45,483 bases of DNA from Chryseobacterium gleum (lineage in GTDB: Bacteria; Bacteroidota; Bacteroidia; Flavobacteriales_D; Crocinitomicaceae), in contig CAMDMY010000013.1 of assembly GCA_945902775.1 (NCBI GenBank), forward strand, positions 1 through 45,483. Reading direction: 5' to 3'. The position numbers and the translations under genes are program-made. Shown here piece after piece: positions 34,331 through 42,552 of the stretch. Under the pieces are notes generated by a model. It was not told the DNA's origin, did not search any database, and worked only from the letters and a program-made list of their open reading frames with translations. Each line of letters starts with the position of its first letter. Within the stretch, counting starts at the first letter, position 1.

Positions 34331-34383
34331 GTCTAAATTTCTCAGATTCATCCTATGTTAATTTAAAATTATTAAAAATAAAA

Positions 34384-34407
34384 AGGGCTGTACTTAAGCA
34401 AAACCCT
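34384..34407 (-). terminator. Possible terminator of the secreted protease gene
   Basis: On the minus strand AGGG (34404-34407) and CCCT (34384-34387) enclose a CTTAAG-centred loop and are followed by TTTTATTTTTAATAATTTT. The stem is short, but position (after the protease gene, before the purH promoter) and the T-rich tail fit a terminator. Confidence 0.45.
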
Positions 34408-34456
34408 AATTAATAAAATGATTAAAATTTTAATTAAAAAGCGACCTATTAAATGC

Positions 34457-36154
34457 CTATAATTTAGAAACTTTTTGAACTATCAAGCCATTTTCAGTAT
34501 GTATGCGTATGTGATATAATCCTTTAGTGAATTGGCTCATTTCAAGATCAACCGTTGTTCCTCCTATTTTAGTAGAAGTTGAAATCAATTTCCCTGATAA
34601 ATCGATAATATCAATAACTATTTCTTTATCGTTAAAAGAACTCAAATCAATGGATAATTTATCGCTCGTTGGATTCGGATAAATTTTTAATTTTTCATTT
34701 GTGTTTACACTCTCAATTCCAGCTCTTGTACACGGATTAGACGACCCATTTAATACTTTTACACCTGTGTTTGCAGGATCTAGGTATGTAGACAAGCGTT
34801 TATTTGAAGTTGCACCATTGCTTTGCCAATGATAAGATACTTTTCCATATTCATCATGGGCAGTTAATGCATTACAATAGGTTGAGCCACCTGTTAATGT
34901 TCCAATTATACGAGATGAGCCTCCGTTATAAGCAAATAATGGTGATCCTGAAGAACCTCCTTCTGTAATACCATGACCATTGGTTGTTCCTGCCCAAGTT
35001 AAATCCCAATGTGTATTTTGAACTTTCCCTCCAAAACTAGATGAAGTTGGTGTTACGCTATAAGTTGATATTTTTTTGATATCTCCTGATGGATGATGAA
35101 TTCCAACTCCTCCTCCAGTATTAGCTGTAGAATTTGCATCCCAACCGTTCCAGTATGCATTAATTGATGCTGATCTTAAATTATTAATTGTTGCTGTTTG
35201 ATTAGCTAATGTTCCTAATTGTAATAATAAAAAATCAGAACCTGTATCTCCACCCTTATCAGCAGAATCAGCTAAACGAACGCAGCCCGTAATATAATGA
35301 TTGAATAAAGTTCCAACAGCAGTTGGATTTGTACAAGCTAAAGCTTCATAATTAAAATAAAATTTCCATAATGCCATATCATTAGCCGTGGTAGATACAC
35401 CACAATGCAAAGCCGTTAAAAAAAGTGGTTTACAATCTTGTGCCAAATTATTTACTAAAGAACCCGAACAATATCCAGCAGATTGACCTTCAATAATATA
35501 AACTAACGCTACACCTCTTTTTTCGTCTTGATAATTAGTCCCTTCTGAACAATTTACATTCACCTCACATACATCGGACTCATTTATTTTATTCTTTGAC
35601 ACTAAATTACCTGTTGATCGATAATTATAAAAAACTCTATCCATTACTAATTCTGAACGAAGAGAATTTGGTTGATCAATCAAAGTTAGTACCAATTCAT
35701 CTCCATAACATAAGGCAACATTTTGTTGAAAATCTTCCAACATATCTTCATTTGTAAATACCTTTGACATTTTTTCACCTGCTTTGTTTTGCACCCAAAA
35801 AAGCGATCCATGAGAAAGTTTAAATGTTTTGAAGATAAAGCTCAATGCTTCAGCACCCGGATTTTGAATAATTAACTGCCATTTCTTTTCTCCTGAAGAT
35901 AAAGTTGTCCAAGCACCAGCATTCGTCGTATTTAAATTCACTGATGATGCAACTCCCATTCTATGCAAAATTCCTTTTTGAGCTCTTTCAGCATCTTCTT
36001 TGTGAATTTGATCTAAATTTGGAGTAGGGATGAAATGGATAGGTACATTTTTCGCTATTTCAGATAATTCTTCATTAATTTCTTTTGAAAAAAGGGTAGA
36101 TGAAAATGTTATACACAAGACAACAATTCCTAAGTAAAGAAGGTTTTTTTTCAT
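34457..36154 (-). CDS. Secreted trypsin-like (lysyl-endopeptidase type) serine protease with T9SS sorting domain
   Basis: A 565-residue exported protease. Signal peptide at 1-23 (NLLYLGIVVLCITFSSTLFSK), a pro-like region with an alpha/beta pattern to about 190, then an S1-type catalytic domain: His250 in LFLTALHCG, Asp307 in GSDFLLLQL, and Ser402 in TEGGSSGSPLF, an arrangement like Achromobacter-type lysyl endopeptidases. Several cysteines (Cys196, Cys202, Cys229, Cys241, Cys251, Cys274) suit disulfides. The C-terminal 80 residues form a type A T9SS sorting domain: KLKIYPNPTSDKLSI at about 488-502, DLSGKLI, and GLYHIRI near the end. The protein should cross the outer membrane by type IX secretion. 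Transcribed alone, divergent from the response regulator. A -7 element lies 46 bp upstream. Confidence 0.92.
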   Translation of the reverse strand: MKKNLLYLGIVVLCITFSSTLFSKEINEELSEIAKNVPIHFIPTPNLDQIHKEDAERAQKGILHRMGVASSVNLNTTNAGAWTTLSSGEKKWQLIIQNPGAEALSFIFKTFKLSHGSLFWVQNKAGEKMSKVFTNEDMLEDFQQNVALCYGDELVLTLIDQPNSLRSELVMDRVFYNYRSTGNLVSKNKINESDVCEVNVNCSEGTNYQDEKRGVALVYIIEGQSAGYCSGSLVNNLAQDCKPLFLTALHCGVSTTANDMALWKFYFNYEALACTNPTAVGTLFNHYITGCVRLADSADKGGDTGSDFLLLQLGTLANQTATINNLRSASINAYWNGWDANSTANTGGGVGIHHPSGDIKKISTYSVTPTSSSFGGKVQNTHWDLTWAGTTNGHGITEGGSSGSPLFAYNGGSSRIIGTLTGGSTYCNALTAHDEYGKVSYHWQSNGATSNKRLSTYLDPANTGVKVLNGSSNPCTRAGIESVNTNEKLKIYPNPTSDKLSIDLSSFNDKEIVIDIIDLSGKLISTSTKIGGTTVDLEMSQFTKGLYHIRIHTENGLIVQKVSKL

Positions 36155-36200
36155 AGTTTTGTTTTTTACAGTTTTAGCTTATTACTCATTACAAGTTTCT

Positions 36201-36208
36201 CAAATATA
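36201..36208 (-). promoter_or_regulatory. Predicted protease promoter -7 element
   Basis: Minus-strand TATATTTG, exact TAnnTTTG match, 46 bp before the protease ATG at 36154. Confidence 0.5.
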
Positions 36209-36318
36209 TACAAATATTTTAATATTTGTTTAAATTGTAACGGAAAAGTAAGATTTCCAATTAAATAAATAAGGTATCAAAACTATACATAACTTTAGCT
36301 TATAAATATCAAGATAAA

Positions 36319-36996
36319 ATGCAAAAAATCTGCTTAATAGAAGATGAAAAAAGTCTTTCTGAAATGATCCGATTAAATTTAGAATTAGATGGTTTTCAGG
36401 TTGATATCTATGATAATGGTAAAATTGCTAAAAACGAAATTGATAAAATTGTCAATTATGATTTAGTGATATTAGACGTAATGCTACCTCAAGTAAGTGG
36501 TTTAGAAATCTGTTCTGAAATAAGAAAAATATCTCGAGTTCCAGTACTTTTTTTATCTGCAAAAGGAACTACAAGCGACCGTATTGCAGGTTTAAAATTG
36601 GGAGGAAACGATTATCTGCCAAAACCTTTTGATTTAGAAGAATTATTATTAAGAGTTCAAATACTGCTTCAGAAAAATGAAATAACACCAATTGATGGTC
36701 TAACAATAGGAACAAAAACAGTTAATTTCGTCACTTATGAAATAACAAATTCTTCAAATGCTGAAATTGAAATACTTTCAAAAAAAGAAATTGAATTATT
36801 AAAATTATTTTCTGAAAAAACGGGAATTGTAGTCTCAAGGGATGAAATATTGGATAAAATTTGGCCAGATCAATTTCCTACTTCTAGAACTATCGATAAT
36901 TATATTTTAGCATTCCGTAAAATATTTGAAAATGATCCGAAAAATCCAATTCACTTTCACTCCATAAGAGGAGTAGGCTATAAGTTCACACTCTAA
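36319..36996 (+). CDS. OmpR/PhoB-type response regulator
   Basis: A 225-residue two-component regulator. Receiver domain: acidic IEDEKS (7-12), phospho-acceptor Asp53 in LVILDVMLP, the Ser/Thr switch in FLSAK (78-82), and Lys102 in YLPKPFDLEE. From about 123 a winged-helix DNA-binding domain of the OmpR class: LSKKEIELLKLFSEKTGIVVSRDEILDKIW and RTIDNYILAFRKIF, ending VGYKFTL. No histidine kinase is adjacent, so its partner is elsewhere. It is divergent from the secreted protease gene (164-bp shared gap), which may be a target; this is inference. Confidence 0.93.
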   Translation: MQKICLIEDEKSLSEMIRLNLELDGFQVDIYDNGKIAKNEIDKIVNYDLVILDVMLPQVSGLEICSEIRKISRVPVLFLSAKGTTSDRIAGLKLGGNDYLPKPFDLEELLLRVQILLQKNEITPIDGLTIGTKTVNFVTYEITNSSNAEIEILSKKEIELLKLFSEKTGIVVSRDEILDKIWPDQFPTSRTIDNYILAFRKIFENDPKNPIHFHSIRGVGYKFTL

Positions 36997-37041
36997 AAAT
37001 TTATTGATTTTTTACCTAGATTTTTTATAAATGTGCAAAGT

Positions 37042-37055
37042 CGTATAATTATACG
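37042..37055. promoter_or_regulatory. 14-bp palindrome before the dCMP deaminase promoter
   Basis: CGTATAATTATACG is a perfect palindrome 12 bp upstream of the -7 element, so it covers the stretch where the -33 box would be. Placement suits a dimeric repressor or activator site, but no other copy was noticed in the window. Confidence 0.35.
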
Positions 37056-37067
37056 TCTGAACAATAT

Positions 37068-37075
37068 TATCTTTG
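37068..37075 (+). promoter_or_regulatory. Predicted dCMP deaminase-ctp promoter -7 element
   Basis: TATCTTTG, exact TAnnTTTG match, 15 bp before the ATG at 37091. It overlaps in-frame TTG codons at 37073 and 37076, so these cannot be start codons on this transcript. Confidence 0.6.
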
Positions 37076-37090
37076 TTGGCAAGAATTGAT

Positions 37091-37531
37091 ATGAAAGATT
37101 TAAAAAAACAAGAACGATACGATAAAGCATACTTAAGAATGGCTAAAACTTGGGCCAGCCTTTCGCATTGCAATAGAAAACAAGTTGGTGCGATTATCGT
37201 GAAAAATGGGATGATTATTTCCGATGGATTTAATGGGACTCCAGCAGGATTCGATAACTGTTGTGAAACAGACAGTGGAGAAACCCATTGGTATGTGCTT
37301 CACGCAGAGGCAAATGCAATATTAAAGGTAGCTAAATCTACTCATGATTCTAATGGAGCTACATTATATCAAACATTATCACCTTGTAAAGATTGTAGTA
37401 AATTAATACTTCAAGCAGGAATAAAAAAAGTAGTATTTATTGATAATTACAAAGACACTTCAGGAATCGATTTCCTTAAAAGTGCTGGTATTGAAACCGT
37501 TCATATTCAAAATATAGAGGATGAAAAATAA
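37091..37531 (+). CDS. Deoxycytidylate deaminase
   Basis: Zinc enzyme that deaminates dCMP to dUMP, feeding thymidylate synthesis. 146 residues from the ATG at 37091. The zinc site is intact: HAEANAI (71-77) with the catalytic His71 and Glu73, and PCKDC (98-102) with Cys99 and Cys102. Conserved N-terminal SLSHCNRKQVGAIIVKNGMIISDGFNGTP and the CCETDSGETH region with extra zinc-type ligands match the ComEB/dCMP deaminase family. The last 11 bp overlap the start of the next gene, so the two are translationally coupled. Confidence 0.93.
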   Translation: MKDLKKQERYDKAYLRMAKTWASLSHCNRKQVGAIIVKNGMIISDGFNGTPAGFDNCCETDSGETHWYVLHAEANAILKVAKSTHDSNGATLYQTLSPCKDCSKLILQAGIKKVVFIDNYKDTSGIDFLKSAGIETVHIQNIEDEK

Positions 37532-39113
37532 AAAATTTAACTACTTAATACCTTTATTATTTGCTGTATTTTTAGCTATAGGACTTTTATTAGGGAACTT
37601 TTTTACCAAACGAATGGTTTTTGGTGGATTAGAAGATACTGCAGGTGGACAAAAATACCAAAAGCTGCAAGATATTATTGAAATATTAGATAACCGCTAT
37701 GTTGATACTTTGAATGGTGAAAAATTATTCGAAGAAACAATTGGCGATATGCTTCATAAGCTAGATCCTCATAGCAATTATATTCCTGCGCGCGATTTAA
37801 AATCAATGACTGAATCAATTGAAGGTAAATTTGGTGGTATCGGTGTTCGTTTCTTTGTTATTAGAGATACTATTTGTGTTACATATGTAATTCCAGACTC
37901 CCCTTCCGAAAGAGCAGGATTAAAAGCGGGAGATAAAATTGTTAAAATAGCAGGAAAAGTTGTTGCAAAAAAGAAAATCACCAACGAAAAAATCATGTCG
38001 ATGTTAAAAGGACAAGAAAATACTTCTGTAAAAGTCCAATTATTTCGAAATGGTAAATTCTTGAACAAACAAATTATTAGAGGTTCAATTCCTATTTCTT
38101 CCATCGTTTGTGCAAATATGATTACACCTACTACAGGTTATATCAAAATTGAACAATTTTCGGTTGGGACTGCTGATGAATTTTCGATGGCTGCTGCTCA
38201 GTTGAAAACCAAAGGAATGAAAAAAATGATCCTTGACCTTCGTAATAATGGTGGTGGTGTTTTAAGAAGTGCTACTGATATTGTGGACGAATTTCTTTCA
38301 GGAAATTTACCAATTGTAAAAACGAAAGGCGAGCATTCTGGAAGTTATACTTATAAATCAACTAATGGAGGTCAATTGGAAACGACTAAAGTTGCGGTTT
38401 TAATCAATGCTAATTCGGCATCTGCAAGTGAAATTGTTGCTGGTGCACTTCAAGATAATGACAGAGGTACAATAATTGGTCGTAGATCATTTGGAAAAGG
38501 ACTTGTGCAAGAAGACATGCGTTTAAGAGATGGAAGTAATTTACGTCTGACAATTGCTCGTTATTACACGCCAACTGGAAGATGTATTCAGAAACCTTAC
38601 AATGGAAGTATGGATGAATATTACCAAGACCAAATGGATCGATATGATAACGGTGAATTATACAAACCTGATACAACTCTATTTGTAGATTCATTAAAAT
38701 TTAAAACTCCAAAGGGAAAAATTGTTTACGGTGGTGGTGGAATTATGCCAGATATTTTTGTGCCGTTCGACTCATCTGGAATGAGTTTTTACTTTACAGA
38801 GTTAAGATATTCTCCTACTTTTCAAAGTTTTGCTTTCGACTTTATTTCTGATAAACGTTCAAAATGGAATTCACCTGAAGAATTCAATAAATCGTTTGTT
38901 GTAAACGATGAATTACTTTCGAAATTTGTTAAATATGCTGAAAAGAATGATAAAGTGACTTTCAATGCAGCTGAATTTAAGCAGAGTAAAAAATTAATTG
39001 CTCAAACTTTAAAAGGTGAAATTGCTCGTCAGCTTTGGGTAGAGCAAGGATATTTTACAATCATGAATTCCTTTGATCCAGAGGTTCAGAAGGCGATTAA
39101 GGTTTTGAAATAA
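37521..39113 (+). CDS. C-terminal processing peptidase (S41 family)
   Basis: A 530-residue periplasmic protease anchored by an N-terminal helix (about 9-27, YLIPLLFAVFLAIGLLLG). A PDZ domain covers about 105-185 (GGIGVRFFVI; SPSERAGLKAGDKIVKI). The S41 catalytic core follows: GYIKIEQFS, LDLRNNGGG (238-246) and the Ser-Lys dyad, Ser301 in NSASASEI and Lys326 in RRSFGKGLVQ. C-terminal residues continue with a charged helical part. CtpA-type proteases trim or degrade periplasmic proteins. Overlaps the dCMP deaminase gene by 11 bp; a terminator follows at 39182-39225. Confidence 0.93.
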   Translation: MKNKKFNYLIPLLFAVFLAIGLLLGNFFTKRMVFGGLEDTAGGQKYQKLQDIIEILDNRYVDTLNGEKLFEETIGDMLHKLDPHSNYIPARDLKSMTESIEGKFGGIGVRFFVIRDTICVTYVIPDSPSERAGLKAGDKIVKIAGKVVAKKKITNEKIMSMLKGQENTSVKVQLFRNGKFLNKQIIRGSIPISSIVCANMITPTTGYIKIEQFSVGTADEFSMAAAQLKTKGMKKMILDLRNNGGGVLRSATDIVDEFLSGNLPIVKTKGEHSGSYTYKSTNGGQLETTKVAVLINANSASASEIVAGALQDNDRGTIIGRRSFGKGLVQEDMRLRDGSNLRLTIARYYTPTGRCIQKPYNGSMDEYYQDQMDRYDNGELYKPDTTLFVDSLKFKTPKGKIVYGGGGIMPDIFVPFDSSGMSFYFTELRYSPTFQSFAFDFISDKRSKWNSPEEFNKSFVVNDELLSKFVKYAEKNDKVTFNAAEFKQSKKLIAQTLKGEIARQLWVEQGYFTIMNSFDPEVQKAIKVLK

Positions 39114-39114
39114 A

Positions 39115-39185
39115 ATTAGATAAAAGACCGCTTCGCTCAAGATATTAGATAAAAGACTGATGCATTTGGCATGATTTAGATAAAA
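39115..39185 (+). repeat. Short tandem-like repeat after ctp
   Basis: ATTAGATAAAAGAC occurs at 39115-39128 and 39144-39157, and a third shorter copy, TTAGATAAAA, at 39176-39185, a spacing of about 29-30 bases. The intervals differ and one folds as ATGC/GCAT. The opposite-strand counterpart (AGACATTAGATTTTTAGAC) lies at the other end of this gap near 39290-39316, and a similar block ends the gap at 18748-18783. A common low-complexity feature of Bacteroidota intergenic DNA. Confidence 0.55.
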
Positions 39186-39225
39186 AAAGAAGCCCATTTA
39201 CTTTGGTAAATAGGCTTCTTTTTTT
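39182..39225. terminator. Bidirectional terminator between ctp and glmS
   Basis: A 20-bp arm AAAAAAAGAAGCCCATTTAC (39182-39201) pairs with 39206-39225 across a TTTG loop with one mismatch. The A-run on one side and the T-run on the other make it an intrinsic terminator in both directions for the convergent genes ctp and glmS. Confidence 0.9.
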
Positions 39226-39321
39226 AGTGTGATTTTTTATATTTAAAACTCTATCTTTTTCGTCTTTGAGTCCCGATAACCATCGTGACAGTCTAAAGTC
39301 TAAAAATCTAATGTCTATTTA

Positions 39322-41166
39322 TTACTCTACCGTTACCGATTTTGCTAAATTTCTTGGTTGATCCACGTTGCAATTACGCATAACAGCAATATGGTAAGAA
39401 AGCAATTGTAAAGGAATTGTAGCTAATAAAGGAACTAAATGTTCGTCTGTATCTGGAATCTCGATAATATGATCAGCAAGATCTCTTACTTGTGTATCTC
39501 CTTCAGTTACAATCGCTATAATTTTACCTTTTCTCGCTTTTACTTCTTGAATATTACTTACCACTTTTTCATAAGATGTTCCTTTTGTTGCAATTACAAA
39601 CACTGGCATCTCTTCATCAATTAAAGCGATTGGACCGTGTTTCATTTCAGCAGCAGGGTAACCTTCAGCGTGGATATATGAAATCTCTTTTAATTTAAGC
39701 GCTCCTTCTAATGCAACTGGGAAAGAACTTCCTCTACCTAAATACAATGCATTAGTTGCATCTTTATAAACAGCAGCAATAGATTCAATGTGTTTGTTTT
39801 TCTCTAAAACTCGTTGAACCTTCGCTGGAATAGCTTCTAATTCAGTTAATAAAGTATGGAATTTAGTTTCGCTAATTGTTCCTTTTTTATGCGCTAAAGA
39901 CAAAGCCATTAAGGTTAAAACTGTTACTTGAGCAGTAAATGCTTTTGTTGATGCAACTCCAATTTCTGGTCCTGCGTGTGTATATGATCCAGCATCTGTA
40001 ATACGTGAAATGGAAGATCCAACCACGTTACAAATTCCTAAAATCGTAGCACCTTTTGATTTAGCCAATTCTAAAGCCGCCATTGTATCTGCAGTTTCAC
40101 CAGATTGAGAAACAGCAAGTATCACATCATTTTCATTAATGATTGGATTACGGTACCTGAATTCACTAGCGTATTCAACTTCAACATTGATTCTAGCTAA
40201 ATCTTCAATTAAATACTCTCCAACTAAACATGCATGCCAAGATGTTCCACAAGCAATCATAATAATACGAGGCGCATTAATTATTTTTTGTTCGTATTCT
40301 TTAATTCCACCTAATGATACCCAACCCTCTGCAGCGTTCATTCTACCTCTGAAACAATCCGTTATAGAACGAGGTTGCTCATAAATTTCTTTCAACATAA
40401 AATGCTCATATCCACCTTTTTCAAGTGCTTCTAATTGCATTTCAAGTTGTTGAATATATGGGGTAACTTGTTGATTACCAATGTTGAATATTTTTAACCC
40501 GTCGTTTAAATCAACAACTGCGATTTCTTCGTCCTCTAAATAAACTACTCTTTTAGTATATTCTACAATCGGAGTAGCGTCAGATGCTAAATAGAAATCA
40601 CCTTCTGTTCCAATACCTACAACTAACGGACTACTTTTACGAGCAGCTACTAATTGATTTGGATTATCTTTTGAAAGAACAACAATTGCATAAGCTCCAA
40701 CAACACTATGAAGTGCTAATCGAACTGCTTCTGAAATTGAAACATTTTCATTCTTCTGAATATCGTCTATTAAATGAACCAATACCTCAGTATCTGTTTC
40801 ACTTTGAAAAACATATCCTCGAGATTGTAATTCCTCTTTTAATGGGCCATAATTTTCTATAATTCCATTGTGAATTAAAGCAATTCTTCCATCAGTTGAT
40901 TGATGAGGGTGCGCATTTATATCGTTTGGTAAACCGTGTGTTGCCCAACGTGTATGCCCAATCCCAGCATGACCGCTTATATTTTTTCCTTCAGCAAATG
41001 CTTCAAGATTAGCAACTTTTCCTTGACGTTTAAATAAATTAATTTCTGTTTTATCTAATAATGCAACACCTGCACTATCATATCCTCTATATTCTAATCG
41101 CTTTAATCCTTTAACTACGATTGGATAAGCCTCTTTTTTCCCGATGTAAGCAACGATTCCACACAT
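39322..41166 (-). CDS. glmS: Glutamine-fructose-6-phosphate aminotransferase
   Basis: Makes glucosamine 6-phosphate, first step to UDP-GlcNAc, peptidoglycan and lipopolysaccharide. 614 residues. The N-terminal amidotransferase begins MCGIVAYIG with catalytic Cys2, then HTRWATHG and HNGIIENY. Two SIS sugar isomerase domains follow: ACGTSWHACLVGEYLIEDLA and VSQSGETADTMAAL near 350, and YLGRGSSFPVALEGALKLKEISYIHAEGYPAAEMKHGPIAL. It ends LAKSVTVE, the standard C-terminus. Starts 12 bp after the DUF4270 gene stop, so it is probably the third gene of the GT5-like/DUF4270/glmS unit. No glmS ribozyme was seen, as expected outside Firmicutes. Confidence 0.97.
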   Translation of the reverse strand: MCGIVAYIGKKEAYPIVVKGLKRLEYRGYDSAGVALLDKTEINLFKRQGKVANLEAFAEGKNISGHAGIGHTRWATHGLPNDINAHPHQSTDGRIALIHNGIIENYGPLKEELQSRGYVFQSETDTEVLVHLIDDIQKNENVSISEAVRLALHSVVGAYAIVVLSKDNPNQLVAARKSSPLVVGIGTEGDFYLASDATPIVEYTKRVVYLEDEEIAVVDLNDGLKIFNIGNQQVTPYIQQLEMQLEALEKGGYEHFMLKEIYEQPRSITDCFRGRMNAAEGWVSLGGIKEYEQKIINAPRIIMIACGTSWHACLVGEYLIEDLARINVEVEYASEFRYRNPIINENDVILAVSQSGETADTMAALELAKSKGATILGICNVVGSSISRITDAGSYTHAGPEIGVASTKAFTAQVTVLTLMALSLAHKKGTISETKFHTLLTELEAIPAKVQRVLEKNKHIESIAAVYKDATNALYLGRGSSFPVALEGALKLKEISYIHAEGYPAAEMKHGPIALIDEEMPVFVIATKGTSYEKVVSNIQEVKARKGKIIAIVTEGDTQVRDLADHIIEIPDTDEHLVPLLATIPLQLLSYHIAVMRNCNVDQPRNLAKSVTVE

Positions 41167-41178
41167 ATCTATAAAATG

Positions 41179-42552
41179 TTAAAACTCAGTATACTTGAGT
41201 ATCAATTTTGGTTTGTTTTTATTTGTTGTTTTAGTTCCATTAAAAATAATTCGTTCAGCAGAATTATTAAAATATCTTGGTGTGATAAAAAGTTCTGTTC
41301 CTTCAATCAAAGCATTATATGTTCCCGCAGAAATAGTTACAGGATATCTTTGATCACTTAAAATAGATTGAATGTAAGACTTTAAATCTATTATATATCG
41401 TTTTTCAACCTCATCATATGTGGCCAAACCAATATTAAAATATTTAGAAGATTTTTCAAGTTTGGTGGAAATTGAAATTTCTGCACTTGGAGAGTAACTA
41501 CTACCCGTTTGATATTCAATTGGTAAGTATAAAAGTGCTTGGTGAATAATTGCTTTTTTGGACAAATTCTTAATCCCTGGAATTGAAACAACCGCTCTGC
41601 TTTTTAAAGCCTGAGTATAAAATTGACCTAATCCAGCTTGTGAGTTTTCAAATGCATTTTCAACGCTTGTCCCTGTATTATTAATATCAGCCTTTGTGTA
41701 ATTTGCACTTGCGGCATTAATTAAGAAATCATACGTTTTTTGCTTATCCGCTCCTGTTTGATGATAATAGATAGTTAATTTTGTTAATGGGTCTGCTAAA
41801 TCAAAATAAGAAATACCTCCCGTTCCAGGACTTTGAGAAGCATTGTCCACTCCGATATATAATCCCTTAAAATAATTAATAAAATTATCATTTGATGAAA
41901 AAGTAGTTGGATTGTTGACCGCTTGATTTAAGAAAGTACGTGCTAAATTAGTATCTAAATACAATCTTAATTGAGCATTCACCTGCGCAGTATCAATTAC
42001 AATTTTATTTGTTGGCGAAGGTGTAATCACATCTTTTCCTGAAACAAGTAAATTATCATTAGCATACTTTTTATTAGTTGTTGTATAATAATTAGTTGTT
42101 CTGCCTATACTATCGTCCAACTGGTAAACTTCAAATTTTTGAGGTGTTTTATCACCATAAAATCCTACGTAAACTAAACCTAAAACAAATGAATCAATTT
42201 TAATTGTATTGACATCTCCAAAAGATGGATTGACTGCGGGCAATCTCAAATGTGCTAAAATACTTGATTTAAAAGTGCCGAAAATCGGATCATTGTAAGA
42301 ACCTAAAACCCCAGTAATCGTATTATCTGTTTGAACAGAATCATCAATTTTAGTATACGTTTTTAACGTAAATGTATCTACTTGAGTTGAATTCAATAAT
42401 TCATTTTGGTTGATACTATTTTTTCCAATGTAGGATTCTTTCTTTTTACAAGAAAGGAATATTGTAAATACAAAAACAGCGGAAAGTTGAAAAACAGTCC
42501 GCCACTTTAGTAAATTTAATCTGTCGATATTATATAAGTACTTCTTCTTCAA
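41179..42552 (-). CDS. DUF4270 family lipoprotein, TTG start
   Basis: A 457-residue surface or periplasmic lipoprotein of the Bacteroidota family DUF4270. It has a charged N-terminus then a hydrophobic stretch FQLSAVFVFTIFLSCKKK with a lipobox-type Cys35, so it is exported and lipid-anchored. NTITGVLGSYNDPIFGTFKSSILAHLRLP and SFVLGLVYVGFYGD are conserved in the family; the fold is predicted mostly beta. No ATG lies before the signal sequence; the only useful start is TTG at 42552, which overlaps the end of the upstream gene by 23 bp. Function unknown. It sits between the GT5-like gene and glmS, an order common in this phylum. Confidence 0.82.
   Translation of the reverse strand: MKKKYLYNIDRLNLLKWRTVFQLSAVFVFTIFLSCKKKESYIGKNSINQNELLNSTQVDTFTLKTYTKIDDSVQTDNTITGVLGSYNDPIFGTFKSSILAHLRLPAVNPSFGDVNTIKIDSFVLGLVYVGFYGDKTPQKFEVYQLDDSIGRTTNYYTTTNKKYANDNLLVSGKDVITPSPTNKIVIDTAQVNAQLRLYLDTNLARTFLNQAVNNPTTFSSNDNFINYFKGLYIGVDNASQSPGTGGISYFDLADPLTKLTIYYHQTGADKQKTYDFLINAASANYTKADINNTGTSVENAFENSQAGLGQFYTQALKSRAVVSIPGIKNLSKKAIIHQALLYLPIEYQTGSSYSPSAEISISTKLEKSSKYFNIGLATYDEVEKRYIIDLKSYIQSILSDQRYPVTISAGTYNALIEGTELFITPRYFNNSAERIIFNGTKTTNKNKPKLILKYTEF

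Noticed and set aside
39115-39185. Regularly spaced short repeats that could suggest a small CRISPR array
   Set aside because: Units are only 10-14 bp, there are three at most, the spacers are about 15-18 bp, and no cas gene is present.
41167-41178. A glmS ribozyme or riboswitch before glmS
   Set aside because: Only 12 bp separate glmS from the upstream gene, so there is no room for one.
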